Notes: generated from the letters alone by a model not told the origin. Counted from the stretch's first letter, positions 1 to 9,114 are shown. The stretch is DNA of 64,000 bases from an uncultured Collinsella sp. (GCA_900764955.1 CAAFPY010000014.1:8433-72432), one strand, 5' to 3'. A program made the numbers and translations.

Positions 1-205
1 AAGAGTGAGCCAGCACAACGAAAACCGCTGCCGCAACGGGAATGGCCCATAGCGGCCCGACCGCCGTCGCCCGCTCCCTCAGCAGCGCATCAGCGGCTAT
101 GCTGAGCACCAAGGCGCAGCTCACGCACATGCCGGCACACAGGGCCATCGTCCACGGAATCAGGGGCCGCGGAGGCATCACGTGCTCTCGCTCGGTCGCA
201 TTCAT
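1..205 (-). CDS. comEC: ComEC/Rec2 DNA-uptake channel, N-terminal fragment
   Basis: Only the first 68 codons lie in the window; the rest continues past the left edge. The translated start (MNATEREHVMPPRPLIPWTM) leads into hydrophobic segments at about residues 18-37 and 51-68, as in the N-terminal membrane helices of ComEC channel proteins. The ATG overlaps the comEA stop as ATGA, so the two are translationally coupled. The family transports single-stranded DNA across the membrane during transformation. The name rests mainly on position directly after comEA and on the membrane profile, because too little sequence is present for a family motif. Confidence 0.75.
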   Translation of the reverse strand, partial: MNATEREHVMPPRPLIPWTMALCAGMCVSCALVLSIAADALLRERATAVGPLWAIPVAAAVFVVLAHS

Positions 206-915
206 ACGCAGATGCAATCTTTGATTTTGGCAAGCTTCTTTTCGCCGATTCCCGACACGCGCATCAGATCGTCAACCGAAGCAAAAGCACCGTTCTTTGT
301 CCGCTCATCGATAATCGACTGTGCCATTGAGGGACCGATTCCCGAGAGCGTCTGCAGCTCTGCCGAGCTTGCCGTATTAATGTTTACTAGGCCTGTTGCG
401 CCACCGACGCCTGATGATGCGGAAGTCCCACCATCAACACCAGCTTCCGCAATGGACGCCTGCTGCTCCCCTACCGTTGGAACGTGAATCTTCTGTCCAT
501 CGACGACCTTAGATGCACGATTAAGCCCCGTAACGTCTGCTTCGGGCGCCAGCCCGCCGGCGGCATCAATCGCCTGAGCCACCCGCGCCCCGTCTTTGAG
601 GCGATATACACCGGGTGACACCACGGCGCCATCAACATCGACATAGACCTCTGCCGCGGCAGACGCCTTAGGCGAAGAGCCTTCGGATGTCTTTCCGCTC
701 GAGGCATCGCCGGATCCCGGCTCCACTAACGAGCCCGAACCATCAGTACGCTCAAACGACACGCCGCCGGCACCGCCGCCAAGGTTCGCCATTGCCAGTC
801 CACTCGACATCGCAATGACGACCAGTATCGCCATCACCACTGCCTTATGACCGAGCAGTTTTCCCGCCCAGCGGTCCATCTTTTTGACTCGTTCGTGTTG
901 TTCGCGCTGCGCCAT
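202..915 (-). CDS. comEA: ComEA family DNA-binding protein
   Basis: 237 aa. A short basic N-terminus precedes one transmembrane helix (about residues 25-44), a Ser/Gly-rich linker, a SLBB-type domain (motif DGAVVSPGVYRL) and a C-terminal helix-hairpin-helix pair (NINTASSAELQTLSGIGPSMAQ, read here in two halves: NINTASSAEL and LSGIGPSMAQ). This is the layout of the membrane-anchored receptor that captures double-stranded DNA for ComEC. I chose the ATG seven bases after GGGAGG; the open frame extends 26 codons further upstream without a comparable ribosome site. It forms an operon with comEC, and a 20-nt box shared with the comM-dprA operon lies 75 nt upstream. Confidence 0.93.
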   Translation of the reverse strand: MAQREQHERVKKMDRWAGKLLGHKAVVMAILVVIAMSSGLAMANLGGGAGGVSFERTDGSGSLVEPGSGDASSGKTSEGSSPKASAAAEVYVDVDGAVVSPGVYRLKDGARVAQAIDAAGGLAPEADVTGLNRASKVVDGQKIHVPTVGEQQASIAEAGVDGGTSASSGVGGATGLVNINTASSAELQTLSGIGPSMAQSIIDERTKNGAFASVDDLMRVSGIGEKKLAKIKDCICV

Positions 916-990
916 AGCAAAACCTCCCAACACCATCGTGTCAGGAAAGGAGCTCCGCAACAGCCACGCCCCAAAACCGGTTTTCGAGGT

Positions 991-1010
991 CAAACCAAAA
1001 GCTGACCAAA
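991..1010 (-). promoter_or_regulatory. Putative competence-operon box, copy 1
   Basis: The minus strand reads TTTGGTCAGCTTTTGGTTTG, ending 75 nt before the comEA start. It contains TTTGGT twice, 11 bp apart, about one helical turn, as expected for a protein binding two direct half-sites. The identical 20-mer occurs at 30408-30427 upstream of yraN-comM-dprA. Function is inferred; flanking bases are not conserved. Confidence 0.55.
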
Positions 1011-1085
1011 ACCTTGCGAAATAATGTCCATTTATTCAGACATACGTCAGCAAATGAACACTTAGCCGCAAAATACCCAGATACC

Positions 1086-1117
1086 AAAAGACCGACGATA
1101 CAGGCGCATCGTCGGTC
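1086..1117 (-). terminator. Intrinsic terminator after thiI
   Basis: A perfect 10-bp stem (GACCGACGAT / ATCGTCGGTC) with an 8-nt loop is followed on the minus strand by TTTT. It lies 12 nt past the thiI stop and separates the mihF-gmk-rpoZ-thiI transcript from comEA. Confidence 0.8.
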
Positions 1118-1128
1118 TATACACAAAT

Positions 1129-2373
1129 TTACTCGTGATCTTGGTAAATCTCACGCGGAGCAAGCTCCGAATGTTTGCGTTTTAAGGTCTTAGGGGCCTT
1201 ATACGTGTTGCTCTCGAAGTCGATGTACTCGGTCTGCTTGAGCAGGCGCTCGATCATCTCCTCATGATCGAACAACTCCCAGGCCTCATGTACGGCATCG
1301 AGTTTAGCGTGCGTCTCGGGACGGCGCGGCATAAACAACGTGCAGCAGTCGGGAGCGGCCTCAGTCGAGATATCGAACGTACCGATCTCCTCGGCACGCG
1401 CGATGATCTCCTGCTTGTCCGAACCGATGAGAGGACGGAACACGGGAATCTTCACGGCCTCGTTGACGGCCATGATGTTCTCAAGCGTTTGGGAGGCAAC
1501 CTGCCCAAGCGATTCGCCCGTAACGATGGCCTTGGCGCCCTCGATGTGCGCAATGCGCTCGGCAACCGAATACATAATGCGACGATACATGATCACACGC
1601 AGGTTGCTGGGGCAGGTGACCGAAATCTCACGCTGGCAGTCGCCAAACGGAACCACGTACAGACGACCGATCTGGACACCCGGCTCAAGCGCACGGATGA
1701 TGTCCTGCACCAAATACTCACTCGTATCGGGCGTCTGCGGACGACCGGAGAAATGTACCGGCACGCAAACCGCGCCGCGACGCGCGAGCATCCAGGTCGC
1801 CACCGGAGAATCGATACCCGACGACAGCAGCGTCACGACCTTGCCGGCAGAACCCACCGGCAGACCGCCCACGCCGCGCTCGGAGCGCGCATACACGTAG
1901 ACGCTACCCTGGACCACCAATACGTGCACCATAGCGTCAGGATCGTGCATCTGGACCTTTTTATCAGGAAACGCCTCACACAGCACCTCGCCCACCTGAC
2001 GATTGATATCGATCGAGGTGAGCTCATAGTCAGTATTGGAGCGCTTGGCGTGCACCTTAAACGAATCGAAGGAACCAAACTCGCGCAGCGCCTTCACGGC
2101 GGCGGCGCAGTACTCCTGCGGGTCGCGGTTGGTGTGATACGCCAAAGACACACGAGCAACGCCGGGGACGGTGCGGATGACACGCGCCGCCTCGTCGGCC
2201 TGATGCTCGTTAAAGGTCACGAGGATATAACCGGAAATTCGAGACACGGCGTTCACGGAAAAGGCGGCCAAGGCCGCCTTAATGTTATCCATGAGGATAT
2301 GCTCAAAATGTGCGCGGTTCTTGCCCTTCAGTCCAACCTCGTGATAGTGGACTAGGCAGACGCGAGCCGCCAT
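1129..2373 (-). CDS. thiI: tRNA 4-thiouridine synthase ThiI
   Basis: 414 aa. An N-terminal ferredoxin-like region is followed by a THUMP domain (about 60-165) and a PP-loop ATP pyrophosphatase domain whose signature SSGIDSP is at 184-190. The family adenylates U8 of tRNA and transfers sulfur to give 4-thiouridine; some members also serve thiamine thiazole synthesis. The C-terminal rhodanese domain of the enterobacterial enzyme is absent, as in most Gram-positive ThiI. The ATG follows the rpoZ stop directly (TAAATG) with only a weak ribosome site, so translation is probably coupled to rpoZ. No cysteine desulfurase gene is adjacent. Confidence 0.95.
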   Translation of the reverse strand: MAARVCLVHYHEVGLKGKNRAHFEHILMDNIKAALAAFSVNAVSRISGYILVTFNEHQADEAARVIRTVPGVARVSLAYHTNRDPQEYCAAAVKALREFGSFDSFKVHAKRSNTDYELTSIDINRQVGEVLCEAFPDKKVQMHDPDAMVHVLVVQGSVYVYARSERGVGGLPVGSAGKVVTLLSSGIDSPVATWMLARRGAVCVPVHFSGRPQTPDTSEYLVQDIIRALEPGVQIGRLYVVPFGDCQREISVTCPSNLRVIMYRRIMYSVAERIAHIEGAKAIVTGESLGQVASQTLENIMAVNEAVKIPVFRPLIGSDKQEIIARAEEIGTFDISTEAAPDCCTLFMPRRPETHAKLDAVHEAWELFDHEEMIERLLKQTEYIDFESNTYKAPKTLKRKHSELAPREIYQDHE

Positions 2374-2655
2374 TTAGGCTTCAGCAACCTTGTGGCCGAG
2401 CGCCTTCTCGTAACGGGCCTCGTCGTAAGAGATGTCGCCGTCGACAATCTCGTCCATAGCCATCGAGATGGTATCGGCACCGGAAAGCCCGATGGTGATG
2501 TCATCGACATCCTGGACGGCAAGCACGCGGTTGTGCTGGCCACGCAGCATGCTATTGATGTCGCAGGCGCGCTTGGAGGCAAGCGAAGCGAGCAGGAAGC
2601 GGTTGTGATCGGTCTTCTCCAGAAGATCGTCAATGCAAGGCTTTACAACGGACAC
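2374..2655 (-). CDS. rpoZ: RNA polymerase omega subunit
   Basis: 93 aa, GTG start. The N-terminus (CIDDLLEKTDHNRFLLASLA then SKRACDIN) matches the conserved omega fold that clamps the C-terminal part of beta-prime and helps RNA polymerase assemble. It sits directly downstream of gmk, the arrangement typical of actinobacteria and many other bacteria. The 3' end abuts thiI. The short gap to gmk (5 nt) supports one transcript. The acidic middle section (DDITIGLSGADTISMAMDE) is a little longer than in minimal omega proteins. Confidence 0.93.
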   Translation of the reverse strand: MSVVKPCIDDLLEKTDHNRFLLASLASKRACDINSMLRGQHNRVLAVQDVDDITIGLSGADTISMAMDEIVDGDISYDEARYEKALGHKVAEA

Positions 2656-2660
2656 GGACC

Positions 2661-3230
2661 TCAGATCCTTTCATGCATATCGAGAACGCGAACGAGCTCA
2701 TCGGTCGCGCGGTCGAGATCGTCATTCACCACGACGTCGTCGTAGCGGTCGGCAAGGGCAAGCTCATCGGCGGCGTTTGCCATACGCAGCTCAATCGTCT
2801 CGGGCGTCTCGGTACCGCGACCGACTAGACGCTCGCGGAGCACCTCAAGCGAAGGCGGCTTGATAAAGATCAGCACGGCCTCGGGGAAACGCTCCTTCAC
2901 CTGCAGGGCGCCCTGGACATCGATCTCCAAAATCAGAGACGAGCCCGAGGCGAGCTTGGATGTGACCTCGCTCACCAACGTGCCGTAGCAGTTACCGTGG
3001 ACCTCGGCCCACTCAACAAACTCACCGTTTGCCACGCGGCGGTCGAACTCCTCACGCGTCAGAAAAAAGTAGTTGACGCCGTCGACCTCACCTTTGCGTG
3101 GTGCTCGCGTGGTAGCCGAAACCGTCAGACCCAGGTTCGAGCGGCGCTCGCGCACACGAGTGACGAGCGTACCCTTGCCTGCGCCTGACGGTCCAGAAAT
3201 CACAAAGAGCTTGGAATCCTGAGCGCTCAC
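2661..3230 (-). CDS. gmk: Guanylate kinase
   Basis: 189 aa. The P-loop GPSGAGKGT is at 13-21, and the GMP-binding region (TTRAPRKGEVDGVNYFF) follows at about 40-56. The enzyme phosphorylates GMP to GDP with ATP, an essential step in GTP supply. The GTG start follows the mihF stop immediately (TAAGTG) without a clear Shine-Dalgarno site, suggesting termination-reinitiation coupling. The mihF-gmk-rpoZ order is a hallmark of actinobacterial genomes. Confidence 0.96.
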   Translation of the reverse strand: MSAQDSKLFVISGPSGAGKGTLVTRVRERRSNLGLTVSATTRAPRKGEVDGVNYFFLTREEFDRRVANGEFVEWAEVHGNCYGTLVSEVTSKLASGSSLILEIDVQGALQVKERFPEAVLIFIKPPSLEVLRERLVGRGTETPETIELRMANAADELALADRYDDVVVNDDLDRATDELVRVLDMHERI

Positions 3231-3539
3231 TTATTTGGTCAGCTGCTCGAGGAGCTGCTCGCGCTGACGGACACCGAGGCCCTGGACGCGACGAGTAGCG
3301 GAGATACCGAGCTCCTCCATGATCTTGGCGGCCTTGGCCTTGCCATAACCGGGGAGAGACTCGATGAGGGTGGAAACCTTCATGCGGGAAGCGATGGGGT
3401 CATCGGAGTTGAGCACGGACTCGAGGGACTTCTCGCCCTTCTTGATCTGCTCGCGAAGCTCAGCGCGGGCGTGACGTGCGGCAGCAGCCTTCTCAAGAGC
3501 CTGCTTGCGCTGCTCGTCGGTAAGCTGAGGGAGTGCCAT
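3231..3539 (-). CDS. mihF: Actinobacterial integration host factor
   Basis: 102 aa. The sequence has a Lys/Arg/Ala-rich N-terminal helix and a C-terminal helix-two-turn-helix-like part (LIESLPGYGKAKAAKIMEEL, then GISATRRVQGLG) characteristic of the mIHF family, which is unrelated to proteobacterial IHF. Family members bind and bend DNA, organise the nucleoid and affect gmk-operon expression. The ATG six bases after GGAGGT was chosen; another ATG four codons upstream would overlap that ribosome site. It is the first gene of the mihF-gmk-rpoZ-thiI run. The spacer upstream has an AT-rich TAAAAT at 3584-3589 that could be a -10, but no good -35. Confidence 0.93.
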   Translation of the reverse strand: MALPQLTDEQRKQALEKAAAARHARAELREQIKKGEKSLESVLNSDDPIASRMKVSTLIESLPGYGKAKAAKIMEELGISATRRVQGLGVRQREQLLEQLTK

Positions 3540-3675
3540 TCGTACCTCCAAATAGTTGGGTTATATCTGATTCAATAATTGGCATTTTAGCACGTAGAAC
3601 GTACAAAATGCCTAATCGCGGCTCCATAGGTTAGACGATACCCGCAAAAAGTGCAATATACTGCGCCCAAAGTTA

Positions 3676-3733
3676 AGCCCCTGACCTGCGATTCCACACA
3701 AAGGATGGGAAAGTTTACGCAGGCACAGGGGCT
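3676..3733. repeat. Long stem-loop between pyrF and mihF
   Basis: AGCCCCTG-AC-CTGCG at 3676-3690 pairs with CGCAGGCACAGGGGCT at 3718-3733, leaving a one-base bulge and a 27-nt loop that itself can form a TTCC/GGGA helix. It begins 45 nt after the pyrF stop, so a terminator for the pyr operon is the simplest reading. The T-tracts are poor on the minus strand (TTAACTTT) and modest on the plus strand (ATTTTG), so a structured RNA is not excluded. Confidence 0.5.
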
Positions 3734-3778
3734 ATTTTGTGCTAATGAGACCCAAAAGTGGTGACTTAGGGGAATCTT

Positions 3779-4495
3779 TTACGCGACGTTTTCGACCAGC
3801 TCGGCGACGATGGCGTCAAAGGCGGCAACCGGATCGTCGGCACCGGTGATGGGACGGCCCACCACAATGTGGCTTGCGCCACGCTCGATAGCCTGGGAAG
3901 GCGTCGCCACGCGGGACTGGTCACCAAGGGCGGCACCCACCGGACGCACACCCGGAGTTACGATCAGGGCATCAGGACCCAGCAGCTCACGCATGTCATG
4001 AGCCTCCATCGGTGAGCACACGATGCCATCGATGCCGTTGGCCTGAGCAAGCTTTGCCAAGCGGGCGGCCTCCTCGGCCACGGGCGACTCGACGCCGATC
4101 TCGCTCAAGGCATCCTGATTCATGCTCGTGAGCACGGTGATGGCGACGAGCTTGGCGCGGTCCTCACGCGCCTCCTCGGCACCCTCGCGGCAGGCAGCGA
4201 GCATAGCACCCGAGCCCAGGCCGTGGACCGAAAGCAGGTCGGCACCGGCAAGCGAGGCCGAGCGGGCAGCGCCGCGCACCTGATGCGGAATATCATGGAA
4301 CTTAAGGTCGAGGAAGACCTTAAAGCCAAGGTCCTTAAAGGTCTTGACGATCTGGGGACCCTCAGCGTAATAGAGCGTCATGCCGACCTTGAGCCAGGCG
4401 GCATGGCCCGAAAGCTCGTGGGCGAGCTCGAGCGCGCGCTCACGGTCGCAGTCGAGGGCGACGATAACACGGTCGCGGGCATCATTCTCTAGCAT
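3779..4495 (-). CDS. pyrF: Orotidine 5'-phosphate decarboxylase
   Basis: 238 aa, TIM-barrel decarboxylase converting OMP to UMP, the last step of de novo pyrimidine synthesis. The catalytic D-x-K-x-x-D motif is in DLKFHDIPHQV at about residues 62-72, and phosphate-binding GVRP and GRPIT segments are near the C-terminus. Length is normal for the bacterial group I enzyme. The start codon lies inside the end of pyrD (7-nt overlap). It is the last gene of the pyrR-B-C-K-D-F operon. Confidence 0.96.
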   Translation of the reverse strand: MLENDARDRVIVALDCDRERALELAHELSGHAAWLKVGMTLYYAEGPQIVKTFKDLGFKVFLDLKFHDIPHQVRGAARSASLAGADLLSVHGLGSGAMLAACREGAEEAREDRAKLVAITVLTSMNQDALSEIGVESPVAEEAARLAKLAQANGIDGIVCSPMEAHDMRELLGPDALIVTPGVRPVGAALGDQSRVATPSQAIERGASHIVVGRPITGADDPVAAFDAIVAELVENVA

Positions 4496-5412
4496 TCGAA
4501 AGCACCCACCAGCTCGTTGATGTCCTTTACGCCCTGGGACTCGGCCCAGGCCTCGAGCTCATGCGCGATCTTAAGCGAAGCACACGGATCGACGAAGTTG
4601 GCCATGCCGACCGACACGCAGGTGGCGCCGGCCAGGATAAACTCAGCCGCATCCTCGCCAGTCATGACACCGCCGACACCGTTGATGGGGATATCGACGG
4701 CCTGGGCAACCTCCCAGACCATGCGCACGGCGATGTGGTGGCAAAGCGGGCCAGAAAGGCCGCCCTTGGGCTTGGCCACGCGGGACTTGCGGGTATGAAC
4801 ATCGATGGCCATGCCTTGGATGGAGTTAATGACCGAAAGGCCGTCGGCTCCCGCGGCCTCGAGAGCCTTGGCAATCTCGGCGACGTTAACCGGAGCCATC
4901 TTGACGAACAGCGGCTTATCGGTCACCTTACGGCAGGCGGCCATGACGGAAGAGGCGCCCTCGGGCGTAGAGCCCATGGCGGCACCGCCGGTGGCGATGT
5001 TGGGGCAGCTCACGTTGATCTCGTAGCCGGCAGCCCAGGGGCATAGCTCGACATACATCTTGAGCGCGCGCACAAACTCATCAACGGAGTGCCCGGCAAC
5101 CTGGCAAATGACCTGGCAACCGTCCTTGGACAGCTGCTCGAGCCACGGGCCGGACTCACGGGCAAAGGCGGCCACGCCGGGGTTCTGAAGACCCACGGAG
5201 TTGATCATACCGCCGGGAATTTCGGCCATGCGGGGCGCGGGATTGCCGGGCCAGGGCTCGGCAGCGCAACCCTTGGTGGTGATGGCGCCCAGCTGGGAAA
5301 CATCAAAGAAGTTCTGGAACTGCCAACCGTAGCCAAAGGTACCGGCTGCGGTGTTAATGGGGTTCTGCATCTTGACGCCGCCGAAATCGACGGCCATGTT
5401 AACGGTACCCAC
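4489..5412 (-). CDS. pyrD: Dihydroorotate dehydrogenase, catalytic subunit (class 1B)
   Basis: 307 aa FMN-dependent TIM barrel. NVSCPN (about residue 137) carries the catalytic Cys typical of class 1 enzymes, and VNSIQGMAID and GVGGVMTGEDA are the usual FMN-phosphate region. Class 1B enzymes work with PyrK and pass electrons from dihydroorotate to NAD; pyrK lies directly upstream. I chose the GTG that shares one base with the pyrK stop (TAGTG) because AGGTGGTGG lies 8 nt before it. An ATG five codons later is the alternative. Confidence 0.94.
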   Translation of the reverse strand: MGTVNMAVDFGGVKMQNPINTAAGTFGYGWQFQNFFDVSQLGAITTKGCAAEPWPGNPAPRMAEIPGGMINSVGLQNPGVAAFARESGPWLEQLSKDGCQVICQVAGHSVDEFVRALKMYVELCPWAAGYEINVSCPNIATGGAAMGSTPEGASSVMAACRKVTDKPLFVKMAPVNVAEIAKALEAAGADGLSVINSIQGMAIDVHTRKSRVAKPKGGLSGPLCHHIAVRMVWEVAQAVDIPINGVGGVMTGEDAAEFILAGATCVSVGMANFVDPCASLKIAHELEAWAESQGVKDINELVGAFEC

Positions 5413-6203
5413 TAGAAGACCACCACCTTGGAAGCATCGAACACGGGGCCGCACATGCAAGCACCCTTCATACCGTCGACCGTCTCGACATTGCAGGTGT
5501 TGCAGGCGCCAAAGCCACAGCTCATCATGCGCTCAAGCGACACCTCGCAGTACGCACCGGCCTCGGCGGCAGCGGCGGCGACTTTCTTCATCATGACGGC
5601 GGGGCCGCAGCTGGCGACGTAGTCGTAGCCGCCCTCGCCAAGCAGCTCGGCTGCCGGATCGGTGCAAAAACCGTGCGTGCCGAGCGAACCGTCGTCGGTG
5701 CACACGTTAACCGTGGCGCCCAGCGCACGGAACTCATCGACACCCACGACTTTGGAAGCGGTGCCAAAGCCCAGGCACACGTCCACATCAACACCCTGCT
5801 CGGCAAGCATGCCGGCAAGACACAGCACAGGCGGAACGCCGATGCCACCGGCGACGAGCAGTGCCTTCCTGGTGCCCTCGGGTACCATCCAGCCACGGCC
5901 ACCGGGGCCCAACAGGTTAGAGGTGGAGCCAGGGCCCATCTGGGACAAACGGCGGGTATCGTCGCCCACGACGGCGTACCACAGCTCGACGGTGCCGGCC
6001 TCGGCGTCGGCGCGATAGAAGCTCAGGGGCACGCGAAGCAGCGAGGAGGCATCGCCGGGCACGGCAATGTTCACAAACTGACCGGGCTTGAGCGCACTTG
6101 CAAGCTTGGGGGCCGAGATTACGAGCGAGAAGATGCCCTCGGCGATCTCCTTGTTCGAGACGACCTCGAAGTCGTGCATGCGTGCAGTGGAAGGTGTGGG
6201 CAT
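5412..6203 (-). CDS. pyrK: Dihydroorotate dehydrogenase electron-transfer subunit
   Basis: 263 aa. A ferredoxin-reductase-like FAD domain (about 10-105) is followed by an NAD-binding domain (LLVAGGIGVPPVL at about 116-128). The C-terminal [2Fe-2S] site has Cys at about 229, 234, 237 and 249. It oxidises the FMN of PyrD and reduces NAD+. Although it resembles other ferredoxin-NAD reductases, tight linkage to pyrD makes the assignment firm. A 92-nt gap to pyrC, the longest inside this operon, holds nothing recognisable. Confidence 0.95.
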   Translation of the reverse strand: MPTPSTARMHDFEVVSNKEIAEGIFSLVISAPKLASALKPGQFVNIAVPGDASSLLRVPLSFYRADAEAGTVELWYAVVGDDTRRLSQMGPGSTSNLLGPGGRGWMVPEGTRKALLVAGGIGVPPVLCLAGMLAEQGVDVDVCLGFGTASKVVGVDEFRALGATVNVCTDDGSLGTHGFCTDPAAELLGEGGYDYVASCGPAVMMKKVAAAAAEAGAYCEVSLERMMSCGFGACNTCNVETVDGMKGACMCGPVFDASKVVVF

Positions 6204-6295
6204 AGACGCTCCAATCCCCCATGCGGTTGCATGGTTCAGGCGAACAGAAAGCGCGGCACCGCAAGGGCGCCGCGCACAAAAGCGATAAGGCTATG

Positions 6296-7585
6296 CTAGC
6301 AGATGCAGCCGTCGGCGAGCGTCTGCTTGCCGCCGACAAACACATCGGTGGCACGACCGGTGAGCGTGCGGCCGGCAAAACCGGAATTCTCGGCACGCGA
6401 CTCGTAGCCGTCCTCGCCGACCGTCCAGGTGGCGGACGCGTCGAACACGGTCAGGTCGGCAACAGAGCCCGCCTTGACCTGAACCTGGTCAAGGCCCAGG
6501 ATCTCACGAGGCTTGATGGCCATGAGCTCGACCATGCGGCCCATGCTCATCTTGCCCGTGTTGACCAGCTCGGTGAGCACGAGCGACAGCGAGGTCTCGA
6601 GGCCGATCATGCCGAAGGGCGCTAGCTCGAACTCGCGCGCCTTCTCCCACGGAGTGTGGGGAGCGTGATCGGTGACGATAGCGTCGACGGTGCCGTCGAT
6701 GACGCCCTGGCGGATGGCCTCGGCGTCCGCCTCGGTACGCAGCGGCGGGTTGACCTTGAGCGAGGTGTTGTAGGTCTCGTCCAGGTCGTTCTCGGTCAGG
6801 AACATGTGATGCGGCGTGGCCTCGCAGGTAACCTGAACGCCAGCGGCCTTGCCGGCACGCACGAGCTCCAGGCCATGGGCGGTGGAGATGTGCTGGATGT
6901 GCAGCTTGGCGCCGGTCAGCTTGGCAATCTCGATGTCGCGGGCGATCTGGAGCTCCTCGCCGACAGCCGGCCAGCCCTCGAGAGCCAGACGGGTCGAGAC
7001 CTTGCCCTCATTGATCTGGCCGTGACCGACCAGGTCCTCGTCCTGGCAGTGGCTCATAAAGACCTTGCCGAACATCTTGCCGTAGTCCATGCAGCGACGG
7101 AGCATGCCCGCGCCCTGCACGCCGCGACCGTCGTCGGTGAAGGCGACGGCGCCGTGGGCGACCATATCGCCCATCTCGGACATGGCCTCACCCTTAAGAC
7201 CGCGGGTCATGGCGCCCGACGGATAGACGCGGCAGTGACCGACCTCGGCAGCACGGGACTTGACAAACTCCACGACGGTGCCGTTATCGGTGACCGGATC
7301 GGTGTTGGGCATGGAGCACACGCCGGTAAAGCCGCCCTTGGCAGCTGCGCGGGTGCCGCTCTCGATGTCCTCTTTGACCTCGTAGCCGGGCTCGCGAAGG
7401 TGAACGTGCATATCCACCAGGCCGGGTACGAGGTACTTGCCGGAAAGGTCGCGGACCTCGGCTCCCTCGACGGCGAGATTCTCGCCGACCTCGGCGATCT
7501 TGTCGCCGTCAATCAGGACGTCAACGACACCGTCAAGCTCGACGGACGGGTCGACGACGTGGGCATTCTTAAGAAGCAAGGCCAT
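6296..7585 (-). CDS. pyrC: Dihydroorotase
   Basis: 429 aa amidohydrolase. The metal-binding HVH is at 60-62 (VDMHVHLREPG), with further ligands in SHCQDE, HIQHIST and the Asp of TDHAPHT. It cyclises carbamoyl aspartate to dihydroorotate. This is the long class I form typical of Gram-positive bacteria, often found with ATCase. The ATG follows GGAGGTGCCGATA and lies inside the end of pyrB (17-nt overlap). The same frame stays open 52 codons further upstream, but that stretch is inside pyrB and reads as shadow. Confidence 0.96.
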   Translation of the reverse strand: MALLLKNAHVVDPSVELDGVVDVLIDGDKIAEVGENLAVEGAEVRDLSGKYLVPGLVDMHVHLREPGYEVKEDIESGTRAAAKGGFTGVCSMPNTDPVTDNGTVVEFVKSRAAEVGHCRVYPSGAMTRGLKGEAMSEMGDMVAHGAVAFTDDGRGVQGAGMLRRCMDYGKMFGKVFMSHCQDEDLVGHGQINEGKVSTRLALEGWPAVGEELQIARDIEIAKLTGAKLHIQHISTAHGLELVRAGKAAGVQVTCEATPHHMFLTENDLDETYNTSLKVNPPLRTEADAEAIRQGVIDGTVDAIVTDHAPHTPWEKAREFELAPFGMIGLETSLSLVLTELVNTGKMSMGRMVELMAIKPREILGLDQVQVKAGSVADLTVFDASATWTVGEDGYESRAENSGFAGRTLTGRATDVFVGGKQTLADGCIC

Positions 7586-8513
7586 TATCGGCACCTCCAA
7601 GCAGCAGATACAGGATAGCCATACGCACGCAGATACCGGCGTAGACCTGCTCCAGGATGACGGAGCGTTGCGGGTGGTCGGCCATATAGGAGTCGAACTC
7701 GACGCCGCGGTTGATGGGGCCCGGGTGGCAGATGATCGCATCGGGCTTCATGAGCTTCTCGCGGTCCTTGGTCAGGCCGAAGAGCTTGTGGTACTCGCGA
7801 ATGGTCGGGAACGGGGCACCCTCGAGGCGCTCCTGCTGCACGCGCAGCATGTAGACGACGTCCAGCTCGGGCAGGACGGAATCGAGGTCGCTCGTCACGT
7901 GGTCGCAGCCCAGGACCTCGGGCGCCGGCGGCAGCAGCGTGCCGGGGGCGACGGCGTAGGTCTCGCAGCCCATAATCTTAAGGGCGGGGATCAGCGAGCC
8001 GCAGACGCGGGAGTGCGCGATATCGCCGACGACGGCGACCTTCAAACCGTGGAAGTCACCCTTGTGCTCCCAGATGGTGTACAGGTCGAGCAGGGCCTGC
8101 GTGGGATGGTTGTGCTTGCCGTCGCCGGCGCAGATGACGCTCGCGGGCGAGTTCTGCGTGACGATGTAGGGAGCGCCGGCGTGCTTATCGCGCACGACAA
8201 TGCAGTCGATCTTATAGGCGTTGAGGGTCTCGACGGTATCGACGAGGCTCTCGCCCTTGACCGTGGAGGTCGAAGAGCCGCCAAAGTTGAGGCTGTCGGC
8301 CGAAAGACGCTTCTCGGCAAGCTCGAAGGAGCTACGGGTGCGCGTCGAGGGCTCGTTGAACATGTTGACGATGGTCTTGCCCTTGAGCGTGGGGACCTTC
8401 TTGATCGCACGCTCGTTGACCTCGGAGAACGCCTTGGCGGTCTCGAGGATGAGCTTGATGTCCTCTTCGGAGTACTCAGTAATGTCAATCAGGTGCTTAT
8501 GGTTGAACGCCAC
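7569..8513 (-). CDS. pyrB: Aspartate carbamoyltransferase, catalytic chain
   Basis: 314 aa. The carbamoyl-phosphate signature STRTR is at 56-60 and HPTQ at 136-139. It condenses carbamoyl phosphate with aspartate. No regulatory pyrI gene is nearby, so control is presumably through PyrR. Two GTG starts are possible. The one at 8513 (MAFNHKHLID) stands 11 nt after GGGAGG, while the one at 8525 touches the ribosome site and would overlap pyrR by 8 nt. I prefer 8513. Confidence 0.94.
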   Translation of the reverse strand: MAFNHKHLIDITEYSEEDIKLILETAKAFSEVNERAIKKVPTLKGKTIVNMFNEPSTRTRSSFELAEKRLSADSLNFGGSSTSTVKGESLVDTVETLNAYKIDCIVVRDKHAGAPYIVTQNSPASVICAGDGKHNHPTQALLDLYTIWEHKGDFHGLKVAVVGDIAHSRVCGSLIPALKIMGCETYAVAPGTLLPPAPEVLGCDHVTSDLDSVLPELDVVYMLRVQQERLEGAPFPTIREYHKLFGLTKDREKLMKPDAIICHPGPINRGVEFDSYMADHPQRSVILEQVYAGICVRMAILYLLLGGADNGLAS

Positions 8514-8517
8514 GGTA

Positions 8518-9114
<597 letters not shown>

